Shown here in pieces: positions 36,185 to 44,090 of a DNA stretch of 64,000 nt. The number at the start of each line of letters is the position of its first letter. The stretch's first letter is position 1. The notes beneath the pieces were generated by a model. It was given only the letters and a program-made list of their open reading frames with translations. It was not told the origin of the DNA and searched no databases. Position numbers and translations under genes: made by a program. The DNA is from a virus. The stretch lies in IMG/VR virus record IMGVR_UViG_3300019926_000010, positions 1 to 64,000 of that record, one strand, 5' to 3'.

Positions 36185-36398
36185 CTCCGTAAATCTCGAC
36201 CGAATGACCTTCTTCCTTGAATCCCGTCAGAAGTGCCGATTCAAGGATGCTGAGTCCGATACAGGCACCAAACCCAACCTTTGGATTTAGGTACCCGGTG
36301 AACGTTGCGACGATGATCGCAACGACCATCAGGAACATCACGATCAGTGCTTTCTGAACGCCGCTCGTCAACTCGTAGACGTAATATTTCGTTCTCAT
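36177..36398 (-). CDS. Small membrane protein
   Basis: 73 residues. Two hydrophobic segments (ALIVMFLMVVAIIVATFTGY and VGFGACIGLSILESALLTG). The ATG at 36398 overlaps the stop of the gene before (ATGA), which decides the start against an upstream ATG at 36440. Function unknown. Confidence 0.6.
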   Translation of the reverse strand: MRTKYYVYELTSGVQKALIVMFLMVVAIIVATFTGYLNPKVGFGACIGLSILESALLTGFKEEGHSVEIYGGD

Positions 36399-36556
36399 GC
36401 GTGTTTCTCGACCATCCGTTTTTCTGCGTTCTCCAGCCACGCTTCCTCGTGGTTGTTGAGATCCACCAGATACGCGATTAGATCGTTCCGAACTTTGGTG
36501 GGTGTGTCTTCCTCAAGCCGTTCACTGATTGCGTCTTGGATTGGGTGTTCACTCAT
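36395..36556 (-). CDS. Small hypothetical protein
   Basis: 53-residue helical acidic protein (MSEHPIQDAISERLEEDTPT) that exactly fills the gap between its neighbours, overlapping both by 4-8 bases. DNA-binding or antirepressor-like roles are possible but not shown. Confidence 0.6.
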   Translation of the reverse strand: MSEHPIQDAISERLEEDTPTKVRNDLIAYLVDLNNHEEAWLENAEKRMVEKHA

Positions 36557-36833
36557 CGTCTTCCTCCGGATGTTGCCAGCACCGATCTCCTTCTTTGTCT
36601 ACAGTTCGGGAACACTCGCCGTCCTTGCCTGAGCAAGTCGGTTCATCTACTCCTTCGGGTGTCTCAGCGACGGACTCCATTTCGTAGTTTTCCGCCGATT
36701 CTTCAACCAGAACCGTAATCCGCCGAGAAGAACGCGAACTACTGAGTACACTAACAACGCGACCCTCCACGCCAAGAGGCTCATTGTCATTGTACTCAAC
36801 TACCCTCGGGACGTAGACCACATCGTCACTCAT
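36549..36833 (-). CDS. Hypothetical protein with Cys-rich end
   Basis: 94 residues; beta-rich N-terminal part and a C-terminal Cys/His group (CSGKDGECSRTVDKEGDRCW then QHP) that looks like a CxxxxxC...C...H zinc knuckle. Overlaps neighbours by 8 bases each. Confidence 0.55.
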   Translation of the reverse strand: MSDDVVYVPRVVEYNDNEPLGVEGRVVSVLSSSRSSRRITVLVEESAENYEMESVAETPEGVDEPTCSGKDGECSRTVDKEGDRCWQHPEEDDE

Positions 36834-37185
36834 TTAACTCATCCCGCATTTTAGCGAGCATTTCACCACCGTCGATCCGTTCGACAAGCTCGTTCACTTT
36901 GTCGTGGGTTCCCTGAAGTGCCGCTTTCTTCTCTGTTTCTCCGAGCTGTTCAGCCGCTTCGATTTGTTCTTCCAGAACGAGCGTGGCCTGTGCCCAGTAA
37001 CCAGCCGTCTGATCCAGATTATCGTTGACCTCCGTTAGATCCTCACGCATTTCGAGGAGTTCGTTGAAGTCGAGAAGGGCCGGCAGTTCCGCAGGATCAG
37101 CCTCCTTTTCCTCAATTGATTCGATCCGCTCGTCAAATTCGGCCTTGTCGATGCTCTCTTTCTCGTCGTTGTTGTTGTCAGTCAT
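36826..37185 (-). CDS. Coiled-coil protein
   Basis: 119 residues, almost all helix with heptad-like spacing (LLEMREDLTEVNDNLDQTAG, LEEQIEAAEQLGETEKKAAL). Nothing catalytic seen. Could be a scaffold for replication proteins. Confidence 0.6.
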   Translation of the reverse strand: MTDNNNDEKESIDKAEFDERIESIEEKEADPAELPALLDFNELLEMREDLTEVNDNLDQTAGYWAQATLVLEEQIEAAEQLGETEKKAALQGTHDKVNELVERIDGGEMLAKMRDELNE

Positions 37186-37193
37186 TGTAGAAT

Positions 37194-37580
37194 TTAGTTG
37201 CTAACGCTTTTGCCAGTCGAGAATCCGTCATATCGACCCGAGTGCTGATGGTCGTTCACGGTTTCCGACGTGTCCTGATTTCGGATGTACCCGCAGTTGG
37301 TACAGATTTGATCTCCTCGCTCGTCGTACCGGAAGATTGCACCCTGATCGCCACCGTCTGCGGCGACCTTCTCCTCGGTTACTTCGATCTCGTCTTCCGT
37401 TGCCCAGTCCGGGCAGTCGTGTCGTGGTTGGGTAACTTCTATCCGTTTACCCATGATCTGCGAAGCGTGCGTTCCCTGTCTCACCGTCAGAAGAACCGGA
37501 ACACCACTGTCGTAGAATTTTTCTTCCGGGTGATCTGAGAACGCTTTTACTACGTCAACACGCTTTCCTGTTTTTTCCAT
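37194..37580 (-). CDS. Zinc-ribbon protein
   Basis: 128 residues; middle CPDW and CTNCGYIRN, with His residues near the end, suggest one zinc ribbon. Initial KRVDVVKAFSDHPEEKFYDSG may be a separate strand domain. Eight bases precede the coiled-coil gene. Confidence 0.55.
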   Translation of the reverse strand: MEKTGKRVDVVKAFSDHPEEKFYDSGVPVLLTVRQGTHASQIMGKRIEVTQPRHDCPDWATEDEIEVTEEKVAADGGDQGAIFRYDERGDQICTNCGYIRNQDTSETVNDHQHSGRYDGFSTGKSVSN

Positions 37581-37623
37581 TGAGAATTTGGGGGGATTTG
37601 TTTAATGCAGGTGTTAAACCGAG

Positions 37624-37788
37624 TTACACAAGAGACACTTCATCTCTCGGGAAGCCCAACCGTTTAGCCGCGATTACGAGTTGTCGTTTCGCATCCGACT
37701 TGTTGTCTGATTTAATTATCAGACCTGTCGGTTTTTTGTCTATCACAACACGAAAGCTCTCATAATCCTGCTTGGTCTTCTGGCTCAC
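37624..37788 (-). CDS. Small basic protein with GTG start
   Basis: 54 residues starting with GTG (SQKTKQDYESFRVVIDKKPT), moderately basic, unusual here. Upstream of it lies a TGGTTACCAG repeat (37840 and 37871). No homology recognised; the case rests on an uninterrupted frame filling the gap. Confidence 0.4.
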   Translation of the reverse strand: MSQKTKQDYESFRVVIDKKPTGLIIKSDNKSDAKRQLVIAAKRLGFPRDEVSLV

Positions 37789-37849
37789 TGCTACTGCCTA
37801 CTCGGAACACCTTGATTAATGCTTTGTTCAATGCCTACTGGTTACCAGA

Positions 37850-39097
37850 CTATGCAGACATGACTGACGTTTCCCCATTTTGGTTACCAGATGTATCAGT
37901 ACGACTGTCATCGAAGTCAATCGGATACATCCAGGTCATGGGACGTTCATCAGAGACGCCATGCACCGTCGCCGCCGGTTCAGACCATGCGGCCAACGAT
38001 TCCTCGAAGTCAGATGGGGGACACACAGACCCACTCATTACAACCGGTCGAGAGTCGATATTCTCGATCCGGAACTCGTGGAAGTGACCCCGATACGCGA
38101 TGTCGAAGTCGTGCATATTCTGCCATCCCCGCCACCGATTCTTCCCGCTGGAAGTACCGATGTGGAACAGAGACTTTTGGCCGTGTCGTAGGTGACCTTT
38201 GTGACCACGCATCGTGAAGTTCGTGAAGTACGATCCGGAAGAACGAACGATGGTCACATCGTCCCATCCACGGTCTTCTGCCGTCTTTTCGAGCATCAGG
38301 TACACCACGTCGTCGGCATTTGCATCGTCGCTCATCCCGTCACCACGAAGTTCACCGTGATTACCGTTCTGGCAGACGACCTGCACTGTATCGAACATCT
38401 CCCGAAGGCGTTCGATCTGATCGACGTACAGTTCGTGTGCTTCGTCAACCTGTTCAACCAGGGTGAGAGCCGATTCCCACGGCTGTTTCGCGTGGATTCC
38501 TTCTCCGTGAACCGTGTCACCACCGAGAAGGAGATGGGCATTGTCGTAAGTGACACCGGCTTTCTTCTGACGTTTGACGAGTTCCATCACCTTGTCGGTG
38601 ATCGTTCTGACCCTCCGCTTGGCGATCTTGGGATCGAACACGTTGTTTCCGAACTCGTCTTCGTACTCGGCTCCCATGTGGTCATCTGCTCGATGGATAA
38701 CCACGTCTTCGTTCGAGGGTTCAGTAGTGACACCACCATCAGCAACCACAGGCCCGGTACCTTTGAGATCCTTGGCGAGTGCCCGCTTCATTTCGAGCAG
38801 GACTTCTTTCTTTTTAATCGTGTGTTGTGCCAGTGACGACCGCTCCTCGGGTGGGGATTCCGGAGAGGCCGTCGCGTTCACCGACTCAGTAGCCTGTTCT
38901 CGGTCGTAGTAGATGCCGTGTTCATCACGAGAAATCCGGACACCGCACTCGTTCCGAAGCTGGCTGATGTAGTCCCGTGCCGTGGACTTCGTTACATCCA
39001 GCGCCGTTGCGATGTCTCCGGCGGTACCCGGTAGGGCATCGTAGGCTTCTTTTTGTCGGTCGTTGAACGCTTTGTTGTTGTCTTCAGATGCAGACAT
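37850..39097 (-). CDS. Metallophosphoesterase with N-terminal winged-helix
   Basis: 415 residues. Residues 1-75 form a helix-turn-helix (DIATALDVTKSTARDYISQL). Residues about 130-380 are a calcineurin-like (Mre11/SbcD-type) phosphoesterase: HRADDHMGA, LLLGGDTVHGEG, CQNGNHGE, MRGHKGH and the last metal ligand in YRGHFHE; all five motif blocks are present. A DNA nuclease tied to a DNA-binding head is the likely reading. Lies in the replication operon after the primase. Confidence 0.85.
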   Translation of the reverse strand: MSASEDNNKAFNDRQKEAYDALPGTAGDIATALDVTKSTARDYISQLRNECGVRISRDEHGIYYDREQATESVNATASPESPPEERSSLAQHTIKKKEVLLEMKRALAKDLKGTGPVVADGGVTTEPSNEDVVIHRADDHMGAEYEDEFGNNVFDPKIAKRRVRTITDKVMELVKRQKKAGVTYDNAHLLLGGDTVHGEGIHAKQPWESALTLVEQVDEAHELYVDQIERLREMFDTVQVVCQNGNHGELRGDGMSDDANADDVVYLMLEKTAEDRGWDDVTIVRSSGSYFTNFTMRGHKGHLRHGQKSLFHIGTSSGKNRWRGWQNMHDFDIAYRGHFHEFRIENIDSRPVVMSGSVCPPSDFEESLAAWSEPAATVHGVSDERPMTWMYPIDFDDSRTDTSGNQNGETSVMSA

Positions 39098-39114
39098 TAA
39101 GTGATTATGTGGGG

Positions 39115-39134
39115 TGGCCGGTTACCTCCGGCCA
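39115..39134 (-). other. Intergenic hairpin before the phosphoesterase gene
   Basis: Perfect 7-bp stem TGGCCGG/CCGGCCA with loop AGGTAA (minus strand), directly after the primase stop. The loop contains an AGGT ribosome-binding-like string. Possibly controls translation of the next gene or marks RNA ends. Confidence 0.5.
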
Positions 39135-39141
39135 GAGGAAA

Positions 39142-40365
39142 TTAATGCTCGTTCTGGTAGATCGCGCACCGATCTTCTAAGCAGAACCGTGGTGCGTCTT
39201 GCCAGACCTTCTCGCAGTTGAACTCGTTATAGTTCCGGGCTATAACCTCGTTCAACTGTGCCTTCGTCCGATCAGGGTCAAACCCATCAGGCTCCATCGT
39301 CTCGAAAAACTGGACGATAAGAGCGTAGGGAACACCCATGTTCACGAGCCGGGACATGACGAATAGCTCCATCGTGTGGGAAGAATCCCCGTAATGGAAC
39401 TGGTCACCGTCTCGTTCGTAGTACGCCTTGATGCACGGCCTGTCTTCTAAGAAAAGCCACAGGTCGTCCACCGAGGTGTACCCATCGTTCGCGTTTTCTT
39501 TGTACTCGTCAACTCGGTCGGAATTATATGACGCATTATACGTCACATCCGACGAGGACGACGTAGCGTACTTGATATGGCGAGTGATCGCCTCTCCTGC
39601 ACGCTCTGATTCTACTCTGCTGATACCGTCGGGAAGGGGGCGCGGCGCTGAAGTGAGCGCCCAGTAATCCGCGACTGTGAGATCACGGAGTTCGTTCGCG
39701 GTTACCGGAACACAGTACCGATTCGACGGGAACACCTCAGATGCACCCGGATGGCGTGTGTTCGGAAGCCGTGTCAACCGACCCATATCAGAACTGTCCA
39801 CGTCGAGCCACGGTTCCAGGTTGACTCCTATATCATCTTCCAGATAGGTAATCAACTCACTTGTGTAAGCCGAGAGGCCCGACTTGAACTGTTTCAGATC
39901 ACCGGTCTTGTGGTGAACTTTCGGAAAGTCCAGATACAGGTGAACGCCTTTGTGTCCCGAGAGTGAGAATCGCCAGTGCTTCGCCTTGCCCTCATCAGCG
40001 AGGTATTCGACCACAAGACGAACCCGAGCGAGGAGATCGTACATCTCACTCGTCCAATCCTCCATGTCACCGTCTCCGTCGTACCGATCACCCGGTACGT
40101 CGAAGTCAAGCATGAGAGTGTCTACGTCCGGGACTTCCCCATTTTTCGTGTGACCACGGGGAAATCCGTAGACCGAAACGTAGCCATGATCGTGAACCTG
40201 AGACGCGATCCGGTTCACCAGCGCGTTGATCGTCGGCTTCGACTCTTGCTTTCGACCAACCTGACGTGGGTACGTTCCTTCGGGACACCACACTTCAGCC
40301 GCTTGTCGAATACGGCGTACTTCGTCGGTGAAGCTCCGTTCGACGTTCTTGCCTGCCCTGCTCAC
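39142..40365 (-). CDS. AEP primase fused to PriL-like C-terminal domain
   Basis: 407 residues. N-terminal part is an archaeo-eukaryotic primase: catalytic LMLDFDVP, SLSGHKGVHLYLDF (SxH), and RLTRLPNTRH. The C-terminal about 110 residues carry four cysteines (RPCIKAYYE; NCEKVW; FCLEDRC) in the spacing of the iron-sulfur domain of archaeal PriL. This is a single-chain PriS-PriL-like primase. Overlaps the ATPase gene by 4 bases. Priming of the viral genome is the likely role. Confidence 0.85.
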   Translation of the reverse strand: MSRAGKNVERSFTDEVRRIRQAAEVWCPEGTYPRQVGRKQESKPTINALVNRIASQVHDHGYVSVYGFPRGHTKNGEVPDVDTLMLDFDVPGDRYDGDGDMEDWTSEMYDLLARVRLVVEYLADEGKAKHWRFSLSGHKGVHLYLDFPKVHHKTGDLKQFKSGLSAYTSELITYLEDDIGVNLEPWLDVDSSDMGRLTRLPNTRHPGASEVFPSNRYCVPVTANELRDLTVADYWALTSAPRPLPDGISRVESERAGEAITRHIKYATSSSSDVTYNASYNSDRVDEYKENANDGYTSVDDLWLFLEDRPCIKAYYERDGDQFHYGDSSHTMELFVMSRLVNMGVPYALIVQFFETMEPDGFDPDRTKAQLNEVIARNYNEFNCEKVWQDAPRFCLEDRCAIYQNEH

Positions 40366-41891
40366 GAGAAGTCACCACCTCCATCAGCATAGGCTTGGAG
40401 TCCGGTGTCGCCCTTCTCGACGGTTTCCTCGTCTTCAGTGTCCTCTGCTTCCTCGTCGTTAGACGAGCCACCGTAGACACCTTCATCGTTGATAGCGTCA
40501 ACCTCCTCCATCGCCTCCTCGACTTGCGTGGAGAAGCCTTCCCAGTCTTTGATGTTGATTACTTCTCCCGCTCGGTCACCGAACGGCATGACGGCCTCTT
40601 GTGGACCTTCGAGGAAGCGGGAAGAGTAGTTTTCAACCACGTCGTGGGGCCAACGTGAATCGTCGTACAGACGCTCTTTGGCGTCGTTGCAGATTTTCTC
40701 CCAGTCGAACGTCTTGTGGGGCTTGGCGACCGTTGCGAAGGCCGTAGCGTGCCACTCATGGGGTGTCGCAGACTGATCCACGTCCACGTACCCCTTCGTC
40801 TTCATGTTCTTGAGCGCGTTCCGAACGTCACGGTCGGTGACGTGATAACCGCGAGAACGCATCTCTGACTGGATCTCCGAGACAGTGAACGTCTCGTTGG
40901 CATCCCGAAGTTCTTGGACGATCTCCAAGTCAAGTTCCTCCAGATTGAGGGAACTCATTATCATCTTCTCACCGAACACCCGCATGGTCAACCACCCGTC
41001 AATGGGAGTGACCAGGAGTGTCGGAGCGCCATTTACCATCGGGTCCATCCGATCCTGATGGTGGAAGATCGACATGATCTTCATGAACTTCATCAGGCGC
41101 TTGTAGTCCATCCGAACCTCGGGGAAGTGAGACGGAAGTGGTTCCTGCTGACGGAACTCCCACGAGAAGGGGACCTTCATCTGCCCGATTCCCCCTTCCA
41201 TGTGTTCCGCTACGTTGTAGCGGTGAGTGGGAATCTCGTCCAGGTATCTCCGGATCTCGTTCGCTCTATCCATCCCGACAGTCGGCTCGATGAACGTGGA
41301 CTCTTCCCGAGCCTGTCGGTCCAGAACACGGTCGTTCTGTTCCTTCGAGGCGTCGGTGTAGATAATCAACGCCCGGTTCCGAACCTCCGGGTAATCGTTG
41401 AGGTCCATATCCTCGTTGTCGGTGGCGATGAACATGACAAATCCATCAGGGGGATGGATCGTCTGTTCAACCGTTTGCCGAGTACCACCGGAAACATCAG
41501 TGTACTCGTGCGTGATCGAGCGTCCTTCGCCGTGACGCTTGATCTGCATGAGAAGATGTTCCGGGAACTCGGACCCCATGTCCGGATAGATGTGAACCGA
41601 CGCCGAGTTCAGCTTGTCCTTCTTCTCGAACAACGCAGTCGGTGACGACGACTCGGGGATGGAAGCCGTGTTACTGTCTAACTCACAGTAGTTCGTCGCC
41701 GCCACGATGTAGTCTTTACCGGAGCGAGACGGTCCTTTCATCACAAGGAATCCGCCGCCCTTCTTTGCGAGTAGGGTCGTGAGGAAGGTGTCAGGCTCGC
41801 CTTCAAGCCCGAAATCTTCCTTCATTTTTACCAACTCGTGGAGAGTCGGTGTTTTTGTTACTGTCATTTGAGAATTAACAGCGGTGGTCAT
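40362..41891 (-). CDS. P-loop ATPase, probable replicative helicase or loader
   Basis: 509 residues (501 if the ATG at 41867 is used). Walker A-like GPSRSGKDY near residue 50 and a Walker B-like strand FIATDNEDMD; sensor-like Arg region VRNRALIIYTD; C-terminal half has a winged-helix-like segment (TFTVSEIQSEMRSRGYHVTD) and an acidic tail. Order helicase - primase - polymerase nuclease suggests a replicative helicase or clamp/helicase loader. It belongs to viral AAA-like ATPases; exact family uncertain. Confidence 0.7.
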   Translation of the reverse strand: MTTAVNSQMTVTKTPTLHELVKMKEDFGLEGEPDTFLTTLLAKKGGGFLVMKGPSRSGKDYIVAATNYCELDSNTASIPESSSPTALFEKKDKLNSASVHIYPDMGSEFPEHLLMQIKRHGEGRSITHEYTDVSGGTRQTVEQTIHPPDGFVMFIATDNEDMDLNDYPEVRNRALIIYTDASKEQNDRVLDRQAREESTFIEPTVGMDRANEIRRYLDEIPTHRYNVAEHMEGGIGQMKVPFSWEFRQQEPLPSHFPEVRMDYKRLMKFMKIMSIFHHQDRMDPMVNGAPTLLVTPIDGWLTMRVFGEKMIMSSLNLEELDLEIVQELRDANETFTVSEIQSEMRSRGYHVTDRDVRNALKNMKTKGYVDVDQSATPHEWHATAFATVAKPHKTFDWEKICNDAKERLYDDSRWPHDVVENYSSRFLEGPQEAVMPFGDRAGEVINIKDWEGFSTQVEEAMEEVDAINDEGVYGGSSNDEEAEDTEDEETVEKGDTGLQAYADGGGDFS

Positions 41892-41892
41892 T

Positions 41893-41939
41893 ACCTGCGG
41901 TTCTCGTCGGGAAGCCCGACTACCGACCCGACCGCAGGT
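41893..41939 (-). ncRNA. Degenerate tRNA-like minihelix upstream of ATPase gene
   Basis: Stem ACCTGCGGT / ACCGCAGGT (9 bp) with an inner hairpin GTCGGG-CTT-CCCGAC that has the stem of a T-arm but a three-base loop. Total 47 bases, the same size as the minihelices elsewhere. The AGGT at its 3' end is adjacent to the ATG at 41891, so folding would hide that start. Confidence 0.5.
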
Positions 41940-41966
41940 TCCCACCGCAACGGGGCCGCTGTTACT

Positions 41967-42131
41967 TCACTCGTACACAGCTTCTACGCGCCGTGTATGG
42001 GACTTACGGTCAAGGCCCCGAGCGGCCAGAAGTTGACCAACAGCTCCAGAAACTTCATCCTCGATGTTGGCGATCTCCTGCCATTCCAGGGTTTCTGGAA
42101 CTTCTACAGAGACTTCGATTGTCTTTGTCAT
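41967..42131 (-). CDS. Small hypothetical protein
   Basis: 54 residues (MTKTIEVSVEVPETLEWQEI), helical after a short strand. Its ATG overlaps the stop of the gene before (TAATG). A minihelix and 75-base gap separate it from the ATPase gene. Confidence 0.6.
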   Translation of the reverse strand: MTKTIEVSVEVPETLEWQEIANIEDEVSGAVGQLLAARGLDRKSHTRRVEAVYE

Positions 42132-42388
42132 TATCCCTCAAGCTCGTTCTTCATGTCGCGTTCTTCAACGCGCTTCACGATGTCCCGCTGGACGTGTTCT
42201 TTCGCTGTGTCGTGAAGTTCCTCGGTGACCTCCTCGATGTCGGCCCGAGGCATCACTTCCGCTGTGATCGTCTCGGACGCCTCGAAGGGTTCGTACTCCT
42301 CGATCTGCTTTCGTCGGAGGACTGTCACCGAGACTTCTGTGACGGTGTAATCCGTTTCCACGTCGTCCGGGTCAGAGACGCCGACCAT
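42131..42388 (-). CDS. Hypothetical protein
   Basis: 85 residues (DYTVTEVSVTVLRRKQIEEY, then a helix with HDTAKEHVQRDIVKRVEERD). One base after the gene before; coupled to the next. Short beta-alpha protein that could be a small regulator of replication. Confidence 0.6.
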   Translation of the reverse strand: MVGVSDPDDVETDYTVTEVSVTVLRRKQIEEYEPFEASETITAEVMPRADIEEVTEELHDTAKEHVQRDIVKRVEERDMKNELEG

Positions 42389-42389
42389 C

Positions 42390-43385
42390 TTACTCGGAGC
42401 GGGCCTCGATCTCCTCGATGATGCTGTCTTCGCCCACGTCTTCCATCATCTCAATCGAGATCGAGGACTCGGGGTTGTTCGCCATGACCTGGAACGTGCC
42501 CATCACGTCCTCCTTGTCGGTGATGTCCTGCTCCACGCAGTAGTCGATGCAGTCGTCAATCGCATCGGGGAAGTCCGACGAGGCACCGGCTTCTTTCGCG
42601 GCTTCGGCCATCGCCTGCTTGCTCGCTCCGCCGTCCGTGGCGGCTTCCTGTCCACTGTCGCCGGAGCTTGTAGACGCCGCTTCCTCGGTGTCGTTCGGGA
42701 TACCGATGCGGTTCTCCGTCGCCACGTCGAGGTAGACCGGGGTGTAGAAGTTGAACTTCTCACCTTCGCGCTCGATCTTGAACCGACGGAGCCGCTTCCC
42801 GACGAGAGCGTCACGAGCTTCCGAGGAACTGTCGAACCAGTTGAAGATGTCATCCTCGTCCACAACCGCTTCCCGACCGAGTGTCGTCAGGGTTCGGGCC
42901 GCCGTCTTGGACGTGGAACTGGGTCCGTTCTCCTTGGAACCACCGTTCCAGATGATGACGTTCCCGAGAACCGGATACTCCTGATCGTTGAGATCCATGA
43001 CCGGTTCCCCATTCTCTCCTTCTGCGAGCCACACTTCACCCGTCTCGTCAATGCGAGCCGCGATGAGTGTGAAGTTGTAGGTGTTGCTCCCGTGAGTCTC
43101 GTTCTTCCGTTTGAACTCAGCGGGCTTGAACTCCTCTTCCGAGGGATCGAAGCCCTGACTCTCCCACGAGAACATCTTCACCTTCGACTCGTCGTCGTCG
43201 CGCTGGTAGAGTGCGCCGTCCACCAGAGCGGCGTTCTCGTACCGTTCTGCGATGGACTGTCCGAAGTCACTGTTACCCTCTCGGATGCCCTCGAAGTCGC
43301 CGTCGATTGCCGCGTAGGGCATCATCGTGAGCTTGAGGTCGTCGTTACCACTGAAGTCGCCTGCGTGATTGTCGTAATCAACCAT
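42390..43385 (-). CDS. Possible single-stranded DNA-binding protein
   Basis: 331 residues. Beta-rich middle (KVKMFSWESQGFDPSEEEFK, NTYNFTLIAARIDETGEVWL, LRRFKIEREGEKFNFYTPVY), a low-complexity Ser/Ala/Gly stretch and a helical acidic end. Position just upstream of the helicase and primase and the acidic tail suggest an SSB-like role, but no family is recognised. Start codon context CTAAAATG. Confidence 0.5.
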   Translation of the reverse strand: MVDYDNHAGDFSGNDDLKLTMMPYAAIDGDFEGIREGNSDFGQSIAERYENAALVDGALYQRDDDESKVKMFSWESQGFDPSEEEFKPAEFKRKNETHGSNTYNFTLIAARIDETGEVWLAEGENGEPVMDLNDQEYPVLGNVIIWNGGSKENGPSSTSKTAARTLTTLGREAVVDEDDIFNWFDSSSEARDALVGKRLRRFKIEREGEKFNFYTPVYLDVATENRIGIPNDTEEAASTSSGDSGQEAATDGGASKQAMAEAAKEAGASSDFPDAIDDCIDYCVEQDITDKEDVMGTFQVMANNPESSISIEMMEDVGEDSIIEEIEARSE

Positions 43386-43472
43386 TTTAGAATCTCGTAT
43401 CGCGTGCTGGTTTAGTCAGAAATCTGTTCACTGTGGGTAGCGGGGTTCTCTATTCTATGTTGGTCACCCGAG

Positions 43473-43515
43473 GTCGCTGGACGGAATCGAACCGTCTCAG
43501 AAGGCCATTAGCGAC
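43473..43515 (-). ncRNA. tRNA-like minihelix
   Basis: Acceptor GTCGCT/AGCGAC (6 bp), linker AATGGCCTTCTGA, T-arm GACGG-TTCGATT-CCGTC (5 bp), one base, then acceptor. D and anticodon arms are absent. Lies 10 bases downstream of the stop of the membrane protein at 43525 and about 88 bases before the next gene. Total 43 bases. Confidence 0.75.
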
Positions 43516-43524
43516 AGCCGCAGA

Positions 43525-43713
43525 TTAGATGTACGGGATCAGCGGGATGAAGTCCAGAGGCGGAACAAGGCCCGCCGCCGCAACGAAGAAGTAGATAATG
43601 AAGCCGATTAATGCGAGCTTCCCGACGATCAGCAAAAAGCCGAGAAGAATGAAGAGAAGTCCACCGATTACTGTGCCCACGATACCAAGAAGAAGTCTAA
43701 CCAGAGCCGTCAT
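43525..43713 (-). CDS. Small membrane protein, copy 2 of tandem pair
   Basis: 62 residues, two hydrophobic segments (GTVIGGLLFILLGFLLIVG and IGFIIYFFVAAAGLVP) and a hydrophobic end LDFIPLIPYI. Shares the C-terminal pattern YFF(V/L)AA-G(L/V)VPP(L/V)D--P-IP with its neighbour, so the pair arose by duplication. Overlaps it by 4 bases (ATGA). Confidence 0.65.
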   Translation of the reverse strand: MTALVRLLLGIVGTVIGGLLFILLGFLLIVGKLALIGFIIYFFVAAAGLVPPLDFIPLIPYI

Positions 43714-43928
43714 ACGAACGGAATCACCGGAACCACGTCAACCGGGGGAACCACACCGAGAGCCGCGAGGAAGAAGTAGATGATCCCGACAGTGAGAACG
43801 AGTCCCACAACACCGAAGATGATGTTGAGAAGAATCACCAGAACCGCAAACTTTCCGAAGCTCCGTTTCATGTCACTGCTCATCTCACCGAAGTCGTCGT
43901 CAGTATTGATGTCCATGTCCATGCTCAT
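43710..43928 (-). CDS. Small membrane protein, copy 1 of tandem pair
   Basis: 72 residues; acidic N-terminus with DDDFGEMSSDMKRSFG, then hydrophobic helices (FAVLVILLNIIFGVVGLVL and YFFLAALGVVP). The end PPVDVVPVIPF resembles the short motif of DUF1232-type membrane proteins. ATG at 43928 overlaps the stop of the gene before. Confidence 0.65.
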   Translation of the reverse strand: MSMDMDINTDDDFGEMSSDMKRSFGKFAVLVILLNIIFGVVGLVLTVGIIYFFLAALGVVPPVDVVPVIPFV

Positions 43929-43999
43929 CAGTTGTACCGCTCCTGGCAGAAGTGACACTTGCACATGGGTCCGTGACCCGGTTTATTCGGAATCCCCAT
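43928..43999 (-). CDS. Very small Cys-containing protein
   Basis: 23 residues (MGIPNKPGHGPMCKCHFCQE) ending with C-K-C-H-F-C, possibly one metal-binding site. Very short; supported only by coupling on its 3' side. Confidence 0.4.
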   Translation of the reverse strand: MGIPNKPGHGPMCKCHFCQERYN

Positions 44000-44001
44000 G
44001 A

Positions 44002-44085
44002 TTAGTCGCTCGTCTCCTCGTCGGTCGTCTGTTTGGTTACGCTCTCGAAGCCGCCGTTCTCGCTGTTTTCGTTGGTTTCTGTCAT
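44002..44085 (-). CDS. Very small acidic protein
   Basis: 27-residue acidic frame MTETNENSENGGFESVTKQT between the RNA ligase and the small Cys-containing protein. Polar and low in complexity; weakly supported. Confidence 0.35.
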   Translation of the reverse strand: MTETNENSENGGFESVTKQTTDEETSD

Positions 44086-44090
44086 GGTTT

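Noticed and set aside
40914-41645. Plus-strand frame of 243 codons
   Set aside because: Antisense to the P-loop ATPase; composition unlike viral proteins here.
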